A stretch of DNA of 64,000 nt. Origin: Siphonodentalium dalli (lineage: Eukaryota > Mollusca > Scaphopoda > Gadilida > Siphonodentaliidae). Under the pieces are notes generated by a model. The model saw nothing but the letters and a program-made list of their open reading frames with translations. It searched no databases and was not told where the DNA came from. The stretch lies in assembly GCA_032622095.1 (NCBI GenBank), contig CP136066.1, positions 150,304,224-150,368,223 of the forward strand. The letters run 5' to 3'. Position 1 is the first letter of the stretch, and every line of letters begins with the position of its first letter. A program made the translations under genes and the position numbers. Positions 35,300 to 46,805 of this stretch are shown one piece after another.

Positions 35300-36390
35300 C
35301 TGAAAATGCAGACCAAAAAAATATAGTGATCGCATAAGCAGAACAAGGACTATAATTACACCCTATGTGTGTTTACTGCTGATCTGGCCGTGCCAATGGA
35401 GCGATGGGGATATCTCGCAAGACAACACATTTCTGATACGAGTTATTTTAGGAAATTGTAGTAAGGCTGACCTGGCTGTGTCAATGGAGCTATGGAGCGA
35501 TGGGGATATATCGCAGGACAACACATTTAGGGTTTTCGCTGATGTATCCTCGCGGATGTCTAATTGAACATTGCAGTATATATGTAACTTTTATGACCGC
35601 GTAAATTGCTTTCGATATTTAGGTTTGAACAATGGCTGGGCCACTCTTGAATATTTCATTGCCGGAACACAATGCATAAAATAACAGCTAACTTTGCTGA
35701 TGAAGAATGTCTCAGTTGGAATGTAGAATAAAGGTCGTAATGCGAAGTATCGGGCGTGTATTTAATCCGATTAGTAGAATTTTTTGTCTGCATTTCTGGT
35801 ACGGTGAATGAGAAACCTGCAGTATAATAAGCCGTTACGTAGTTGTTGTAATAATTTGAAGAATTAGTTGTTTTAACGGAATTATGAGGTGGTGCATTCA
35901 TGAAACCAAAATATTATATATTATAATTTATGTATAATTATGCCTAATAATATGATCTTGAAAGCGTTACCATTTCTGACTATGGTTATCTTGTTATACC
36001 CATATGTGTGATCTTAAATAGAAATGCATGGACGCACATATGCCTGCGGGATATCATTGTATTTGCCGAAACATTCGCTCGTCATGACCTTTGACATGCG
36101 CAAGGCACAAGTCTACACTCTAAATAATATATAGCTGCAGTTTATGCGCCATTTTAGGGGGGTATAGACATGCTAAACATCCAAGAAGTCACCATTGATA
36201 AGCATTTCACCCACCACTGCATGAATAGTACCACCTGTCTAGATGGGTGTTGAGAATAATATCACATCAAGGGACGAATATTACCAATCACAATGATTTT
36301 TCACATTTCGATTTGTCCCGATATTCGTGAACTGTGAAGTTATATTATGCGTTGGAACTGAGTGCATCATGCATGACTTGAGATGCTTAC
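35300..36390 (-). other. Intron 3 of the bZIP gene, with an ~86-bp tandem duplication
   Basis: GT-AG intron of 1091 bp between the basic and zipper exons. Bases 35380-35440 and 35466-35531 are diverged direct copies (ctgatctggccgtgcc / gagcgatggggatat / gacaacacattt). Nothing else is recognised. Confidence 0.75.
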
Positions 36391-36498
36391 CTCGCATAAT
36401 TGTGGAAGTTGTTGCTTCTGTTTCTGGCGAAATCGTTTGGAGGCAACTCGATTCTGCTCTCTGCGTCTATCAACTTTCAACACTTCTTCGTTGGTCAA
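36391..36498 (-). CDS. ATF3/FOS-like bZIP protein, basic-region exon (108 bp)
   Basis: The acceptor (polypyrimidine then ttatag) and donor (GAG|gtaagc) bound exactly 108 bp, 36 codons in phase 0. The translation is LTNEEVLKVDRRREQNRVA then SKRFRQKQKQQLPQLCE: the DNA-contacting basic region with Asn and Arg nine positions apart inclusive (N-x7-R), then the start of the zipper. From memory, FOS exon 3 is also 108 bp and also ends just after the basic region, so exon size, phase and position all agree with the FOS/ATF3 family. Unusual: the usual C/S before the invariant Arg is Phe (KRFR), and the AA pair is AS. It binds DNA as a dimer in the nucleus, presumably at AP-1 or CRE sites. Confidence 0.9.
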
Positions 36499-36728
36499 CT
36501 ATAAGGAATACGAAAAAAAACAACATAAAGATATATTCCGACACCAAATGTTCATGCTCGAGAGTTAACGATGGCGTAGCTTCTCTCTGAACTTTCTGGA
36601 TATATACAATCTGTCACTAAGAAATATTTGTTTCCAATGTTAATATTTTAGAACATTACAACATTTTAATTGAAAAACACTATCTTTTAAAAAACACTTC
36701 AACTGGAATTTCCTCCATGTGTTCGTGA

Positions 36729-36812
36729 TTGGGGTGGGGGGGGGGGGGGGGGTAAATCAAAATTGCTCTCATATAAATGTTGTTGTGGTTGTTGTATGTT
36801 GTTGTTGTTGTT
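36729..36812. repeat. G run and GTT microsatellite
   Basis: A run of about 20 G (36735-36752), then tgttgttgtggttgttg and gttgttgttgttg. The rest of 36600-37635 shows no feature. Confidence 0.85.
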
Positions 36813-37635
36813 GGAAGTGTTACCGGGTGGGATAGAGTATCGTCAATGATCGGTTAGGTGTATTATGATAATGTATTGGTGAATTGCATAAAGATGAACA
36901 CCAGTCCTGATATCTGTAGATTTTGCGGAGTTATACAGGTAACTCATTTTTTGCATACGTTTATTCAATCCAACTCTCAACGTTCCAGATGTGTATTCAG
37001 TTTTCAAGCAACATACAACTATACTACATGTATATTGTATAATGACTTCTAAATAACACTTCGAGAATCAGAATAAACGTATTCGTGGTAATTTACCATG
37101 CACCAAAAACAAACTGTGCGATAGAGTTAACTAAATCAACGAGCACATGCAGATACGGTCCGTGTCAAAAGAAAATAGAGGTTTCATTAGAATCCCTATT
37201 TATAATGGGATCCGAATAGTACATAAAATAGGGTGGCGCAGATATGGAATGTTTTAGCATTGCTATAGACATGGAAATTTGTTCAAAAACTTAATTTTCC
37301 ACAAAGCTACAACTACACAAACTAGTGGATTCTTTGAAAAGCCAGAGCACTTATTAGCTAGTGCAAGCATGCCTTGTTCCTTGAAATTATCAGCATAATA
37401 AATAAGACATATCATTAGCATAGATGACAACGAGTTAATAGCCTAAAAAAATAATATTGTAACATCTGCCAGGTATACCACTGCTTAAAACAAACACATG
37501 GCTAATTCAAATTGAAATGAGTGACAGATAACCATTCTCCCCCTATTTATCTTATTTGTTTATCAAACATTGTCAGATAACATCTGTAGTTTCCACCACA
37601 TATCACACGAGAGAGCGTGGCATGTGTTGACTTAT

Positions 37636-37961
37636 TAAGTTTATTGTTGATATTAAGCTTATTGTTGATAGTGAAAGTCATGAACTTGTCAAAGAAATTC
37701 AGTTTATTGGGAATGTGCAATAACAAGGTAATATGGGTGTTTACCCGAATTCAACCGAATTTGGTGTGGTGATTCGGGGTACCCCGGTGGATGTTATAAT
37801 GGCGATAGTTTTTGAAAATTTAATTTGAAAAAAAAAAAAAAAAAAAAAAAAAAAGGAGAAAAGTTTTACTATTTAAAACAAAGAAGGTTTTCATTGTTTT
37901 CTTTGTGGTTAAATTGAACAAGTAGTTCAATCTAAAAAAAAAAAAACGAGTTATGTCCCTG
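37636..37961 (+). repeat. Left copy of an unusually long target duplication (~326 bp)
   Basis: From taagtttattgttgatatt to gagttatgtccctg it matches 40408-41315 once the MITE there is removed. It ends exactly at the LINE's 5' edge. It differs from the right copy chiefly in the length and type of A/T runs (about 29 A near 37828-37854). Confidence 0.85.
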
Positions 37962-40407
37962 CTTCACCAACCCACCGCGACAAACACATTCTCGACTGGG
38001 TCATTACCAGAGACACTGATCCATCAATCGTGGAGCCAAAGGTCAGCGAGTTTCTTTTCTCTGATCACCATGTTATATCGTTCAAGATTAACGTTTCAAA
38101 AATGACATGCCCCATCAGGACAGTTACCTAGAGGAACTTGAAAGCCATCAACCAGCTGAAACTCGCCGGTGAGATCATTTCAAGTTACTACGCTAGTCCA
38201 AGGAGAACTCCCCTCGACTGGTACATGAACCTAACGACTGTCCTCGATGCTCACGCTCCTTTTAAGTCGCGTAAAATTCCGAACCGACCTTCTATTCCTT
38301 GGTTTACGGACGAAATTCGGGAGGCCAAAGCAGAACGTCGCCAGGCTGAACGAATGTGGCGCAAGTCCCGCCTGGTAGTACATCGAGAAATCTTCACCAG
38401 CAAGAGCAAAACTGTTGACAACATGACATCTAAAGCAAGAAAATCACACTATCAGGAGAAAATATCAAAATGCAAATCTTCAAAGATGTTGTATGCCATC
38501 ACAAACGAACTGAGCGGCAAGAAATCCGAAGCTTTACTTCCGACAAATATAAAGCAGCACAACCTACCAGATGCATTCGGTGAGTTCTTCTCCAAGAAAA
38601 TCAAAGATATACACTCTGAATTAGATTCATCCAACCTTGAATCAGATTACGACACCTTCATGGGAGAAACTTTCTGTGAATTTCAACCTGTCACCAGCGA
38701 TCAACTGAGAAGAATAATTCTTTCATAACCACCCAAGTCATGCCAGTTAGATCCACTCCCAACTAGTCTTATTATCAAACACATTGATGTCATGATCGAA
38801 CCACTGACAAAACTGATAAATTCATCTCTTAAGGAAGGACAAGTGCCACCAAGTTTTAAAGAAGCGTTAGTCATTCCACTGATAAAAAAGAAGTCTTTCG
38901 ATCCTAACGTACTCAAGAACTTCCGCCCAGTTTCAAACCTGCAATTCATGTCAAAGATTTTGGAGAAGGCTGTTCTATTCCAACTGAAAAAGCACATTGA
39001 CAACAATAACATGTGGGAGCCGTGTCAGTCCGCTTATCGTGTTGGACACAGCACCGAGACAGCTCTGATTCAAATTACATTAGATCTACTGACAGCCAGC
39101 GATAAGGGTCTAGTGTATATTCTTTGTTTATTAGATCTGAGTGCAGCTTTCGACACTTTGGACCACAGGATTCTCCTGAAACGACTCGAAATTTCTTACG
39201 GCATCTCTGGCAATGTTTTGAAGTGGTTCGAGTCATATCTCACAAATCGTCAACAGACAATTCTCATCGGTAGTGAAAGTTCTGAACCCTACCCAATTGA
39301 TTATGGTGTTCCACAGGGATAGGTTCTTGGACCTATTCCATATCTACTTTATACTAGGTCCATCGGTTCTCTTATTCGCTCCCAAGGAATTAATGTTCAC
39401 ATGTACGCAGATGACACTCAATTATACCTCTCTGGTGATCCGAACGATGAAAGCAGTCTGGTTAGCAGAATCAGAAATTGTATTCTAATAGTCAAAGACT
39501 GGATGACTTCGAACCGCCTCAAGCTAAATGACGACAAGACTGAAATCATCTGGATAGCAAAACCATCAATAGTAAACAACGTGCGTACCACCAAGCTAGA
39601 ACTGGGTGATAGTTCCATCGTCTTCTCGAATAATGTGAAAAATCTGGGCGTCCATCTTGACCAGACTCTCTCCATGACGAAACCAATAGACTCTCTCTGT
39701 CAGTCCATATTTATTGAACTCCGCCGACTAGGACGAATTAGACAATACCTCACCACCGAAGCAGCGAAAAGACTCACAGTATCTTTTGTTCTGACAAGAA
39801 TGGACTATTGCAATGCACTGTTGTTCCGAGCCCCAGACTACCAGCTTCGGCGAATACAGCGTCTGCAAGACTGTGCTGCAAGAATCGTGTTTAGGTTGAA
39901 GAAAGGCAATAGTCCAACCACCATGAGATCACAACTACATTGGCTGCCTATTCAGGATAGAATTTCTTTCAAAATTGCAACATTCGGATATAAACGTTTA
40001 CAAAATTCGGAAACCGCCCCTACTTACATGAAAGAGCTCATTTCTCCTTATGTGCCAACAAGAAATGTTCGATCGAAGGATGCAGGCCTACTAACACCAA
40101 AAGTCGCCAATCTGAGAACTGTTGGAGATCGCGCATTTTGTGTTTCATGTCCGTTCACCTGGAATTCCTTACCACAACCCATCAGAGAATCGCCATCATT
40201 CGGAGAATTCAAATCAACACTGAAAACATATTTGTTCGAGCGGAGGTATCGAGACATTTTGAACCTTCAACGATGACATTCTGTACATTCTGTATATATC
40301 ACTGCATTTTCTCTCTATATATTTGAACCAACTCATGTGAAGCGCCTAGGGCCCATCACCACGGGGATAGGCGCTATACAAGAACAATTATTATTATTAT
40401 TATTATA
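37962..40407 (+). mobile_element. 5'-truncated CR1/L2-type LINE
   Basis: It starts within the endonuclease C-terminus and ends with a typical L2/CR1 tail: gcgcctagggccc, ggataggcgctatacaag, then a TTA-repeat tail (about 40387-40407). Its flanks are long direct repeats. See the coding entry for domains. Confidence 0.9.
37964..40276 (+). pseudogene. L2/CR1-like ORF2 remnant (endonuclease end and reverse transcriptase)
   Basis: One frame is readable throughout. It begins with the end of an APE endonuclease (HILDWVIT, LFSDHHVISF) and continues into a reverse transcriptase: NFRPVSNLQFMSKILEK, QSAYRVGHSTETAL, LLDLSAAFDTLDH, GVPQG, then VLGPI and YADDTQLY (39401-39412). It ends with the long C-terminal region typical of L2/CR1 (LHWLPIQDRISFKI, FCVSCPFTWNSLP). 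Three in-frame stops interrupt it: TAG 38129-38131, TAA 38726-38728 and TAG 39320-39322, the last inside the normally conserved PQGS. No frameshift was seen, so decay is mild. ORF1 and most of the endonuclease were never inserted or are lost. Confidence 0.93.
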
Positions 40408-41315
40408 TAAGTTTATTGTTGATATTAAGCTTATTGTTGATAGTGAAAGTCATGAACTTGTCAAAGAAATTCAATTTATTGGGAATGTGCAATAACAAGG
40501 TAATATTACCCGAATTCAACCGAATTTGGTGTGGTGATTCGGGGTACCCCGGTGGATGTTATAATGGCGATAGTTTTTGAAAATTTAATTTAAATTTTTT
40601 TTTTTTTTAAAGTAGAAAAGTTTTACTATTTAAAGGGATACTGTACCCAACGTGTTGTTGTTGGCTTCTATAGTCTCCGAGTCGGAGAATAAGGTAACAA
40701 TTTTTCCATTATTTGAAAGTCTGTTGAGTACGAAGTAGTGTTACGGATGGCAAATTTACCGGAATGCAAAAATACAAATTGTCGTTGTCGAGTAATTTTT
40801 GTACAGTTTTCAACCAAATGAATCAAATAAAAGTTATATTATATGCATACTAGTCACATATACTCATTTAAGTTATTGTATCATCACTAGTCAGTGAGTG
40901 GCTTGAGTTTTCTCCTCGTATCATCATAATGTTCAAACGATCGTGTGTGCGATCGGTTTACAAATCCAGTATCCCTCAATTACTTTTATTTGATTACGTC
41001 ATGTACACGGGAATTCGTAATTTAATTGACGCCATTTTATGGCTCCAGTCATAAATTCAATTTATATCAAATTATTAACTTTTAAATTATAAAATTTTAA
41101 GATAGCCTACTAACCTGAGCGTTTACAAAATACATCTTCGACTCAAATTATTTATGTTTCTATATATTATCGATATTAGATCGTTGTTATCACCGGAAAT
41201 TTAATGAAAATGGCGTACAGTACCCCTTTAAAACAAAGAAGAAGGTTTTCATTGTTTTCTTTGTGGTTAAATTGAACAAGTAGTTCAATCTAAAAAAAAT
41301 TGAGTTATGTCCCTG
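40408..41315 (+). repeat. Right copy of the long target duplication, split by a MITE
   Basis: It begins directly after the LINE's TTA tail (taagtttattg) and, minus the 594-bp MITE and its extra TTAA, is about 310 bp matching 37636-37961. After gagttatgtccctg it continues into a repeat at 41316 that the left copy lacks, as expected if the LINE sits at that point. Confidence 0.85.
40634..41227. mobile_element. TTAA-flanked MITE, 594 bp (second family)
   Basis: The ends AGGGATACTGTACCC and GGCGTACAGTACCCCT are inverted with three mismatches or so, and TTAA flanks both (40630-40633, 41228-41231). The paralogous left repeat shows the empty site (actatttaaaacaaag near 37872), which proves the exact boundaries. 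No coding capacity. PiggyBac or Kolobok type by target site. Confidence 0.9.
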
Positions 41316-41690
41316 GCTCCGCCCACATTTGACCCAATGACCTCATTTGCAAAAATCTGAACCCAGTCACCCAAGGATCCTTCATACCAAATATGAACCC
41401 ATTTGGGCCCGATGGTACTTGAGAAGAAGTCGTTTTAACAATTACTATGGCGGAAAGAGTTATGTCCCTGGTTTGCAACTATTTGACCGTGTGACCTCAT
41501 TTTAACAAATCTGAATGTGAGTCAAATAGGAAACATCCATACCAAATATGAACCCATTCGGTCTTCTGATTTTGGAGAAGATGTTTACACAATTGTTGAC
41601 GATGGACACGGATGGACGGACGGACGACGGTCTAGGAGTGGTGACTATAGCTCCACCGGAGACTTCGTCTCAGGTGAGCTAAAACACTTC
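41316..41690 (+). repeat. Two-unit repeat with an RTE/SINE-like 3' end
   Basis: Two diverged units (gagttatgtccctgg ... accaaatatgaaccca) start near 41304 and 41456. The end carries ggacggacggacgacgg, actatagctcc and aggtgagctaaa, resembling the tails of RTE-type LINEs and their SINEs. The classification is inference. Confidence 0.6.
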
Positions 41691-41785
41691 CAGGTTTCAA
41701 GACAAAAACAAAAAATTGTCCTACCGAAATGCATTTACTTGAAATAGTAAACCGATGAGTATATTAGATAACAGCTTCTCGCGGA

Positions 41786-42121
41786 AATAAGTTCATACTG
41801 AACTTTTCATGGGTCTGACACAAGCTCATATTGGCATTATTTAGATGTGAGATAAGCCATAAATGGACCTAAACCTTCAACGAAAAATACGGACTTATTT
41901 CGATTCAAATAAGTTCATATCGGCCTTATTTGGTCCCTATCTGCGGGAAATTACCATAATAAATCGACCTGCCAGATGTACACTCTTTATAATGTGTTTT
42001 CACACTGGCCCGTGCCATAAAACGGAATAACAGGTATGTCCACTATGGGCTTATTTCTGAATCAAATAAGTCCATTATGAACCGATATATGTTAAAATTT
42101 AGGTCAAATATGAACTTATTT
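41786..42121. mobile_element. Short element with inverted ends (MITE-like)
   Basis: The left gcggaaataagttcata and right tatgaacttatttgc ends are inverted, with further inverted blocks inside (caaataagttcatatcgg / tgaatcaaataagtcc). The flanks show no clear target duplication. Confidence 0.5.
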
Positions 42122-42955
42122 GCACGAGGATATGTTGCAGATAACAATATCGGCTTTAAGATTTTGTGATTCTCATAAGGATTCAACTCAAAATCAATTT
42201 AACTTAGTGGAAATATGTTTACAGCTCAAAGCAAATCACCTATTTCTGATGAAATTTGGAATGATCTCCCTTCGAATCTCAAACATCCCTTCGAATTTCA
42301 ACAGTAGCTGTAGTTTAGAATAAAGATGGATATCTAGTTAGTTTACTATAATGCAATTCAAGTCTTTGTAATTTCCAGTTGTGAGTAACTGAGATTTATG
42401 TCAAGGTAAACAAGGCAGTGAATATCTCTTTGTTTATATTCGTTCCTTGATAATCTACTTCAAAGTATGGTTGATCCCAGCTCGAAATGGTGTGCTTTTT
42501 AGTGACTTTAGTGAGCTGATATCGCAACAACAACAAAACCATTGAAATAATTACCCCTGGAGAAATTCCATGATTGTAAGTGGCGCAAAAAGAATCGCCC
42601 ACAAATTCTCTTAAATAATGTAGTATCGAGCTGGGACCTTCGCCTAATGATGGATAAACTATCAAGCAACCTGTAATAATTATCAAAGAAATATATTCCC
42701 CCCGTTATTGTTCGACTTTACATAAGGTTCACATTCAAAACTCCAGAAAGTCCCCAGGTATCTTTTGAACTGGTGGAATATGATCTCTATATACGGGCGT
42801 TAGCCAGATTAGAAATTCATGGCATGACCTACGCATGCAGGTAACAAGATATTCTAATGAAAGTGTCAATGACACTGTAGCTCAACTTGGAAAGGGAATA
42901 ATTTCATGTGTTACAGTCAATGGAGTGATTAGGAATGTGGAAAGTTGAAAGGTCT
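42122..42955. other. No recognisable feature
   Basis: Short open frames only (up to 96 codons, minus strand) with no domain. I see nothing else in it. Confidence 0.5.
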
Positions 42956-43530
42956 AGTTGTTCAAAGAGTAAAACCCAAGATGGCCACTGGCAGCCATGT
43001 TTTTTTGTACCGAATGACCCCAAAATGACTCATTCCCATTTACATGTCAATGTTAACTTCCACGACAAATTTCATGATGATCAGACGAACACTCCGTCCT
43101 GGAGTCTGTGCTAATGGAATGAATTTGAAATCCAAGATGGCTGCTGGCGGCCATGTTTTTTGTCCGAATGGCCCCAAAATGACTCGTTTCCCATCTACAT
43201 GTCAATGTTAACCGCCATGACAAATTTGATAAAGATACGACCAACGGTACGACCTGTAGCCTGTGCCAATAAATTTAGTCATGCAAAGAGTAAAATCCAA
43301 AATGGACGCTGGGGGCCATGATTTGCCGAATGACCCCAAAACGACTCGTTCCCATCTACATCCCATTGTCAACATCTGTGACAAATTTCATGATGATCCG
43401 ACTAAAGGTACGACCTGTAGCCCGTGCCAAAGGATTTAGTCATGTTTTTTTTACCAAATGACCCCAAAATGACTCGTTCCCATCTACTTGTCAATATTAA
43501 CACCCACGACAAATTTCATGACAAACAGTA
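42956..43530 (+). repeat. ~170-bp tandem repeat family, array 2 (about 3.5 units)
   Basis: Same units as 21843-22440: ccaagatggc, atgaccccaaaatgactc, catctacatgtcaatgtt and ggtacgacctgtagcc. Unlike arrays 1 and 3 it does not end in the CA tail but breaks off into the inverted repeat at 43530. Confidence 0.8.
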
Positions 43531-44110
43531 TTAGTCCAGTGCATTTATGGTTTCACCTCAAAATAATTGCAACACAAAGTTTCTCAGTGGGAATAAGTAT
43601 AATATACTATAATATATATATAATATACTAAAAATCAACAAGAATCAAGAAATGCGAAATTGATGAATTTTGTTAAATAAATTTGTCAAAATTTGGTAAA
43701 ATACTCATTTTATAGCTTTTTAAGGATGTTTATAAAAAACTTCCTTTCACATGTCCTTCCATTTATATATCCATTTTGTAGAGTGCACAACCCTGATCAC
43801 AGGACAGAAAACCTTTCCTAGAATACGTTCAGTATTTTTTGAGTTATGTGCCTCCAAAATTTGGAGATTGTCTAATTTCGGAGGCTCAATTTCTCAAAAT
43901 TAGTTAAAATCCATTTTTTATGGTCTTGTATTTTAAAAAATAAAGCAAAATGAAGGGATTCCTTGTTGTTTTAGTCATTTCCTCTCTAGGTTGTGCACAA
44001 AATATGATTTCTTTATGCATCTATGATTGAGAGGACAAAAATATTCTTAAACAAAATGTGTGTTCCACCATTATATGGACAGCCAAATTTGCCTGTGGTC
44101 CAGAACCGGC
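43530..44110 (-). repeat. ~580-bp inverted repeat, partner of 54400-54985
   Basis: Reverse complement of 54400-54985 with moderate divergence. Shared blocks are agtgcatttatg, acatgtccttccatttatat, gtgcctccaaaattt and aacaaaatgtgtgttcca. Confidence 0.85.
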
Positions 44111-44949
44111 GTGATGAAATAGCATATTTGATGTCATACAAATCAATGATTATATATCCATACTAGAATGTGACCCGACTTCGTCCGGGCTTTGACCTTG
44201 AATTGTCCATTTTGAAGGTCAAGTGGTGTCACGATTTGACCAGTCCAAAACACTGCCCGGACAAAAGTACCCGACAAACGTGCCCGTCGAAATCCATCCG
44301 GTTGTATCCGACTTGACCTTGAATTGATCATTTGGAAGGTCAAGGTCAGGTCGGGGTCACGACTCGACCCGTCCAAAACACTCAGTGGACAAAAGTAACC
44401 CCACGTATCAAATTTCGTCGAAATCATATCAAAATTCGCGATTTGACCTTGAATTGACCCGATTTCAAGGTCAATGTCACGTCGCACGGGCAAACGAATA
44501 GGCTGATGAGACTCCCCGTACGAATGTACCCCCACATACCAAGTTTCATCGAAATCCCGTGATATTCGGGCGTTTGACCTTGAAATGACCCGATTTCAAG
44601 ATCAAGGTCACGTCGCATGGGTAAATTAATCGGCTTATGCAACTCCCCGGCCGAAGATACCCCCACATACCAAGTTTCATCGAAATCCCGTGATATTCGG
44701 GCGTTTGACCTTGAAATGACCCGATTTCAAGGTCAAGGTCACGTCGCACGGGCAAATTAATAGGCCTATGCCCTTTCCCGGCCGAAAATACCCACACATA
44801 CCAAGATTCATCGAAATCGGGTCGGCCGTTTTCGAGTTCATCGCGAACACACACACACAGACACACAGACAGATCTTCCAAAATATATAATAGACTAGCC
44901 GATGAGCCCGACGTTGTCCGGGCTATTCAAAAACAAAATTTCAAGTCGA

Positions 44950-45245
44950 TAGCTCTACCCGTTTCCTAGATCTGGTCTGCGCATGCGCGAAGCTGGCGTC
45001 GCACGGACTCGGCGACCCGGTAAAATTCGTATCCGGGGCAAGATACATTCACATAGCAAATTTCAAGTCGATAGCTCCACCCGTTTCCGAGATCTCGTCT
45101 GCGCATGCGCGAAGCTGGTGTCGCACGGGCTCGGCGACCCGATAAAATTCGTATCCGGGGCAAGATACATTCACATAGCAAATTTCAAGTCGATAGCTCC
45201 ACCCGTTTCCGAGATCTCGTCTGCGCATGCGCGAAGCGGGCGCCG
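44950..45245 (+). repeat. 122-bp tandem unit, representative copies
   Basis: The unit (aaatttcaagtcgatagctc, cgtttccgagatctcgtc, gcgcatgcgcgaagctgg, cggcgacccgataaaattcg, gcaagatacattcacat) repeats at 122 bp here. Further copies occur at 46850-47125, 49320-49500, 49880-50070, 51285-51640 and 51830-52040. It is GC-rich compared with its surroundings and contains the palindrome tgcgcatgcgc. The last unit of a row often switches to gggcgccgcacgggctcgcc. Confidence 0.85.
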
Positions 45246-45344
45246 CACGGGCTCGCCAATACGACAACGTTCACCGCCTGGTCAAACTACACACACGTAC
45301 CAAGTTTCGTCCCGATCGGTCGAGAATCGTAGATTTGTATTAAT

Positions 45345-45384
<40 letters not shown>

Positions 45385-45422
45385 AACATACAGACAGAGG
45401 TCTTCAAAATATATATGAGACT

Positions 45423-46115
45423 AGCAGGTTAGCCCGCCACTGGCGGCATTCGTCCCATGGCTTTGTTCGAAAAAGCAATTGCAACAGGTTCCGAGACACT
45501 TGTGCTGCATTTGCAGCAAATTTCGGCAATAGTCAGAAACATGACAATTTTAATTAAATTTTTGGTTTTTCAATGAGTTAATTATTTTGTTTTTCAATGA
45601 GTTAATTGTGCTTTTAAATTTTACCCGATTTTTTTTGGTTTTTCAAGGAGATAATTGTGCCTTTTTAATTTTGTTTTTCAATTTTACCCGATTTGTTTTT
45701 GTTTTTCAATGAACCCGTCCACGACACTTCCCGTATTTAGAAAGTTTGAGCTCAATCGGTTCGAGTCTATAAAGGACACACACATATATATGACACTTCC
45801 CGTAGGTAGCAAGTTTGAGCTCAATCGGCATTCCCTGGAATTTCCCAGTCAATATTTAGCAAGTTTGAGCTCAATCGGTTCGAGTCTATAAAGGACACAC
45901 TCATATATATGACACTTCCCGTAGGTAGCAAGTTTGAGCTCAATCGGCATTCCCTGGAATTTGCCAGTCACCAACGCGGCGTAATTTTGGTACATATATA
46001 GAGACCAATTGTCCATCGGCTGTCATGTGTAGTAAAGATGTCTTATAAGCCGACATTGCCGTGGGGATGCCCGTTCCTACACGCGTTTTCGATTCTATGA
46101 AGTACCCACATATAT

Positions 46116-46154
<39 letters not shown>

Positions 46155-46170
46155 CGGGAGTCTCAAATTA
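45423..46170 (+). repeat. Module with 'ccactggcggcattcgtcc' head, representative copy
   Basis: About 740 bp, repeated almost unchanged at 47692-48475 and 48480-49205. It includes a doubled segment, gacacttcccgtaggtagc followed by tttgagctcaatcgg, and ends in CA/TA runs; the TA run is about 56 bp in the second copy (48390-48450). Confidence 0.85.
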
Positions 46171-46181
46171 TATAGTAGATT

Positions 46182-46805
46182 GGCAGATTCCAGTAGCTTT
46201 ATAACGGTATATCTGGGGAGAAATCTGATGCTATATTCGTGATTATCTGGGATGATTTCGGTATATACCGAAGGTATATACTGTAAAAACAAAGCGCGCC
46301 ATCCGTGCTCGCAGGGAATAAATTTCGAGCGATAACGTTTGCGTAAATACGAAATTGTGAGTGTTGGTTTGTAACCGGGATTTCTGAGAAGCATTATGCC
46401 TATAACTACCCCCCCCCCCCCCCCCCAGCCCTGACCTAAGTGTCATACATACTATAACAATGATGTTGTAAGAGCTCCAATAAATCTCCCCGCATAGGCA
46501 AGCACTCAACGTTCCCGTATAACTCTGCAGATGATAATAACGTTGAATGGGAAACAGACGCTCTTTATAGAGATGCGTCAAAAACAAATGCTCATTAAAT
46601 AATCACTTGATTAACACACGCCGTGCCTTTGCGGTGATTTGAGATTGGAGAACGGGTGCTCTGAGCTTCTCTAAACCGCGACCACGGTCGTGTCGGTGGG
46701 ATTTGACACTTACATAGGAAGTTTGAGCTCAATCTTTACACGCGTTTTGGATTCTATGAAGTACCCACGCACACACACACACATGGAGTTCTCAAAATAT
46801 ATAGT
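46182..46805 (+). repeat. Module with 'ggcagattccagtagc' head, two copies
   Basis: Near-identical to 50233-50840. It carries a C run (18 here, 9 in the other copy) and small length differences only, so the duplication is recent. Confidence 0.85.

Noticed and set aside
36327-36590. Plus-strand frame of 87 codons
   Set aside because: It is the antisense of the bZIP basic-region exon, whose splice sites and protein are clear on the other strand.
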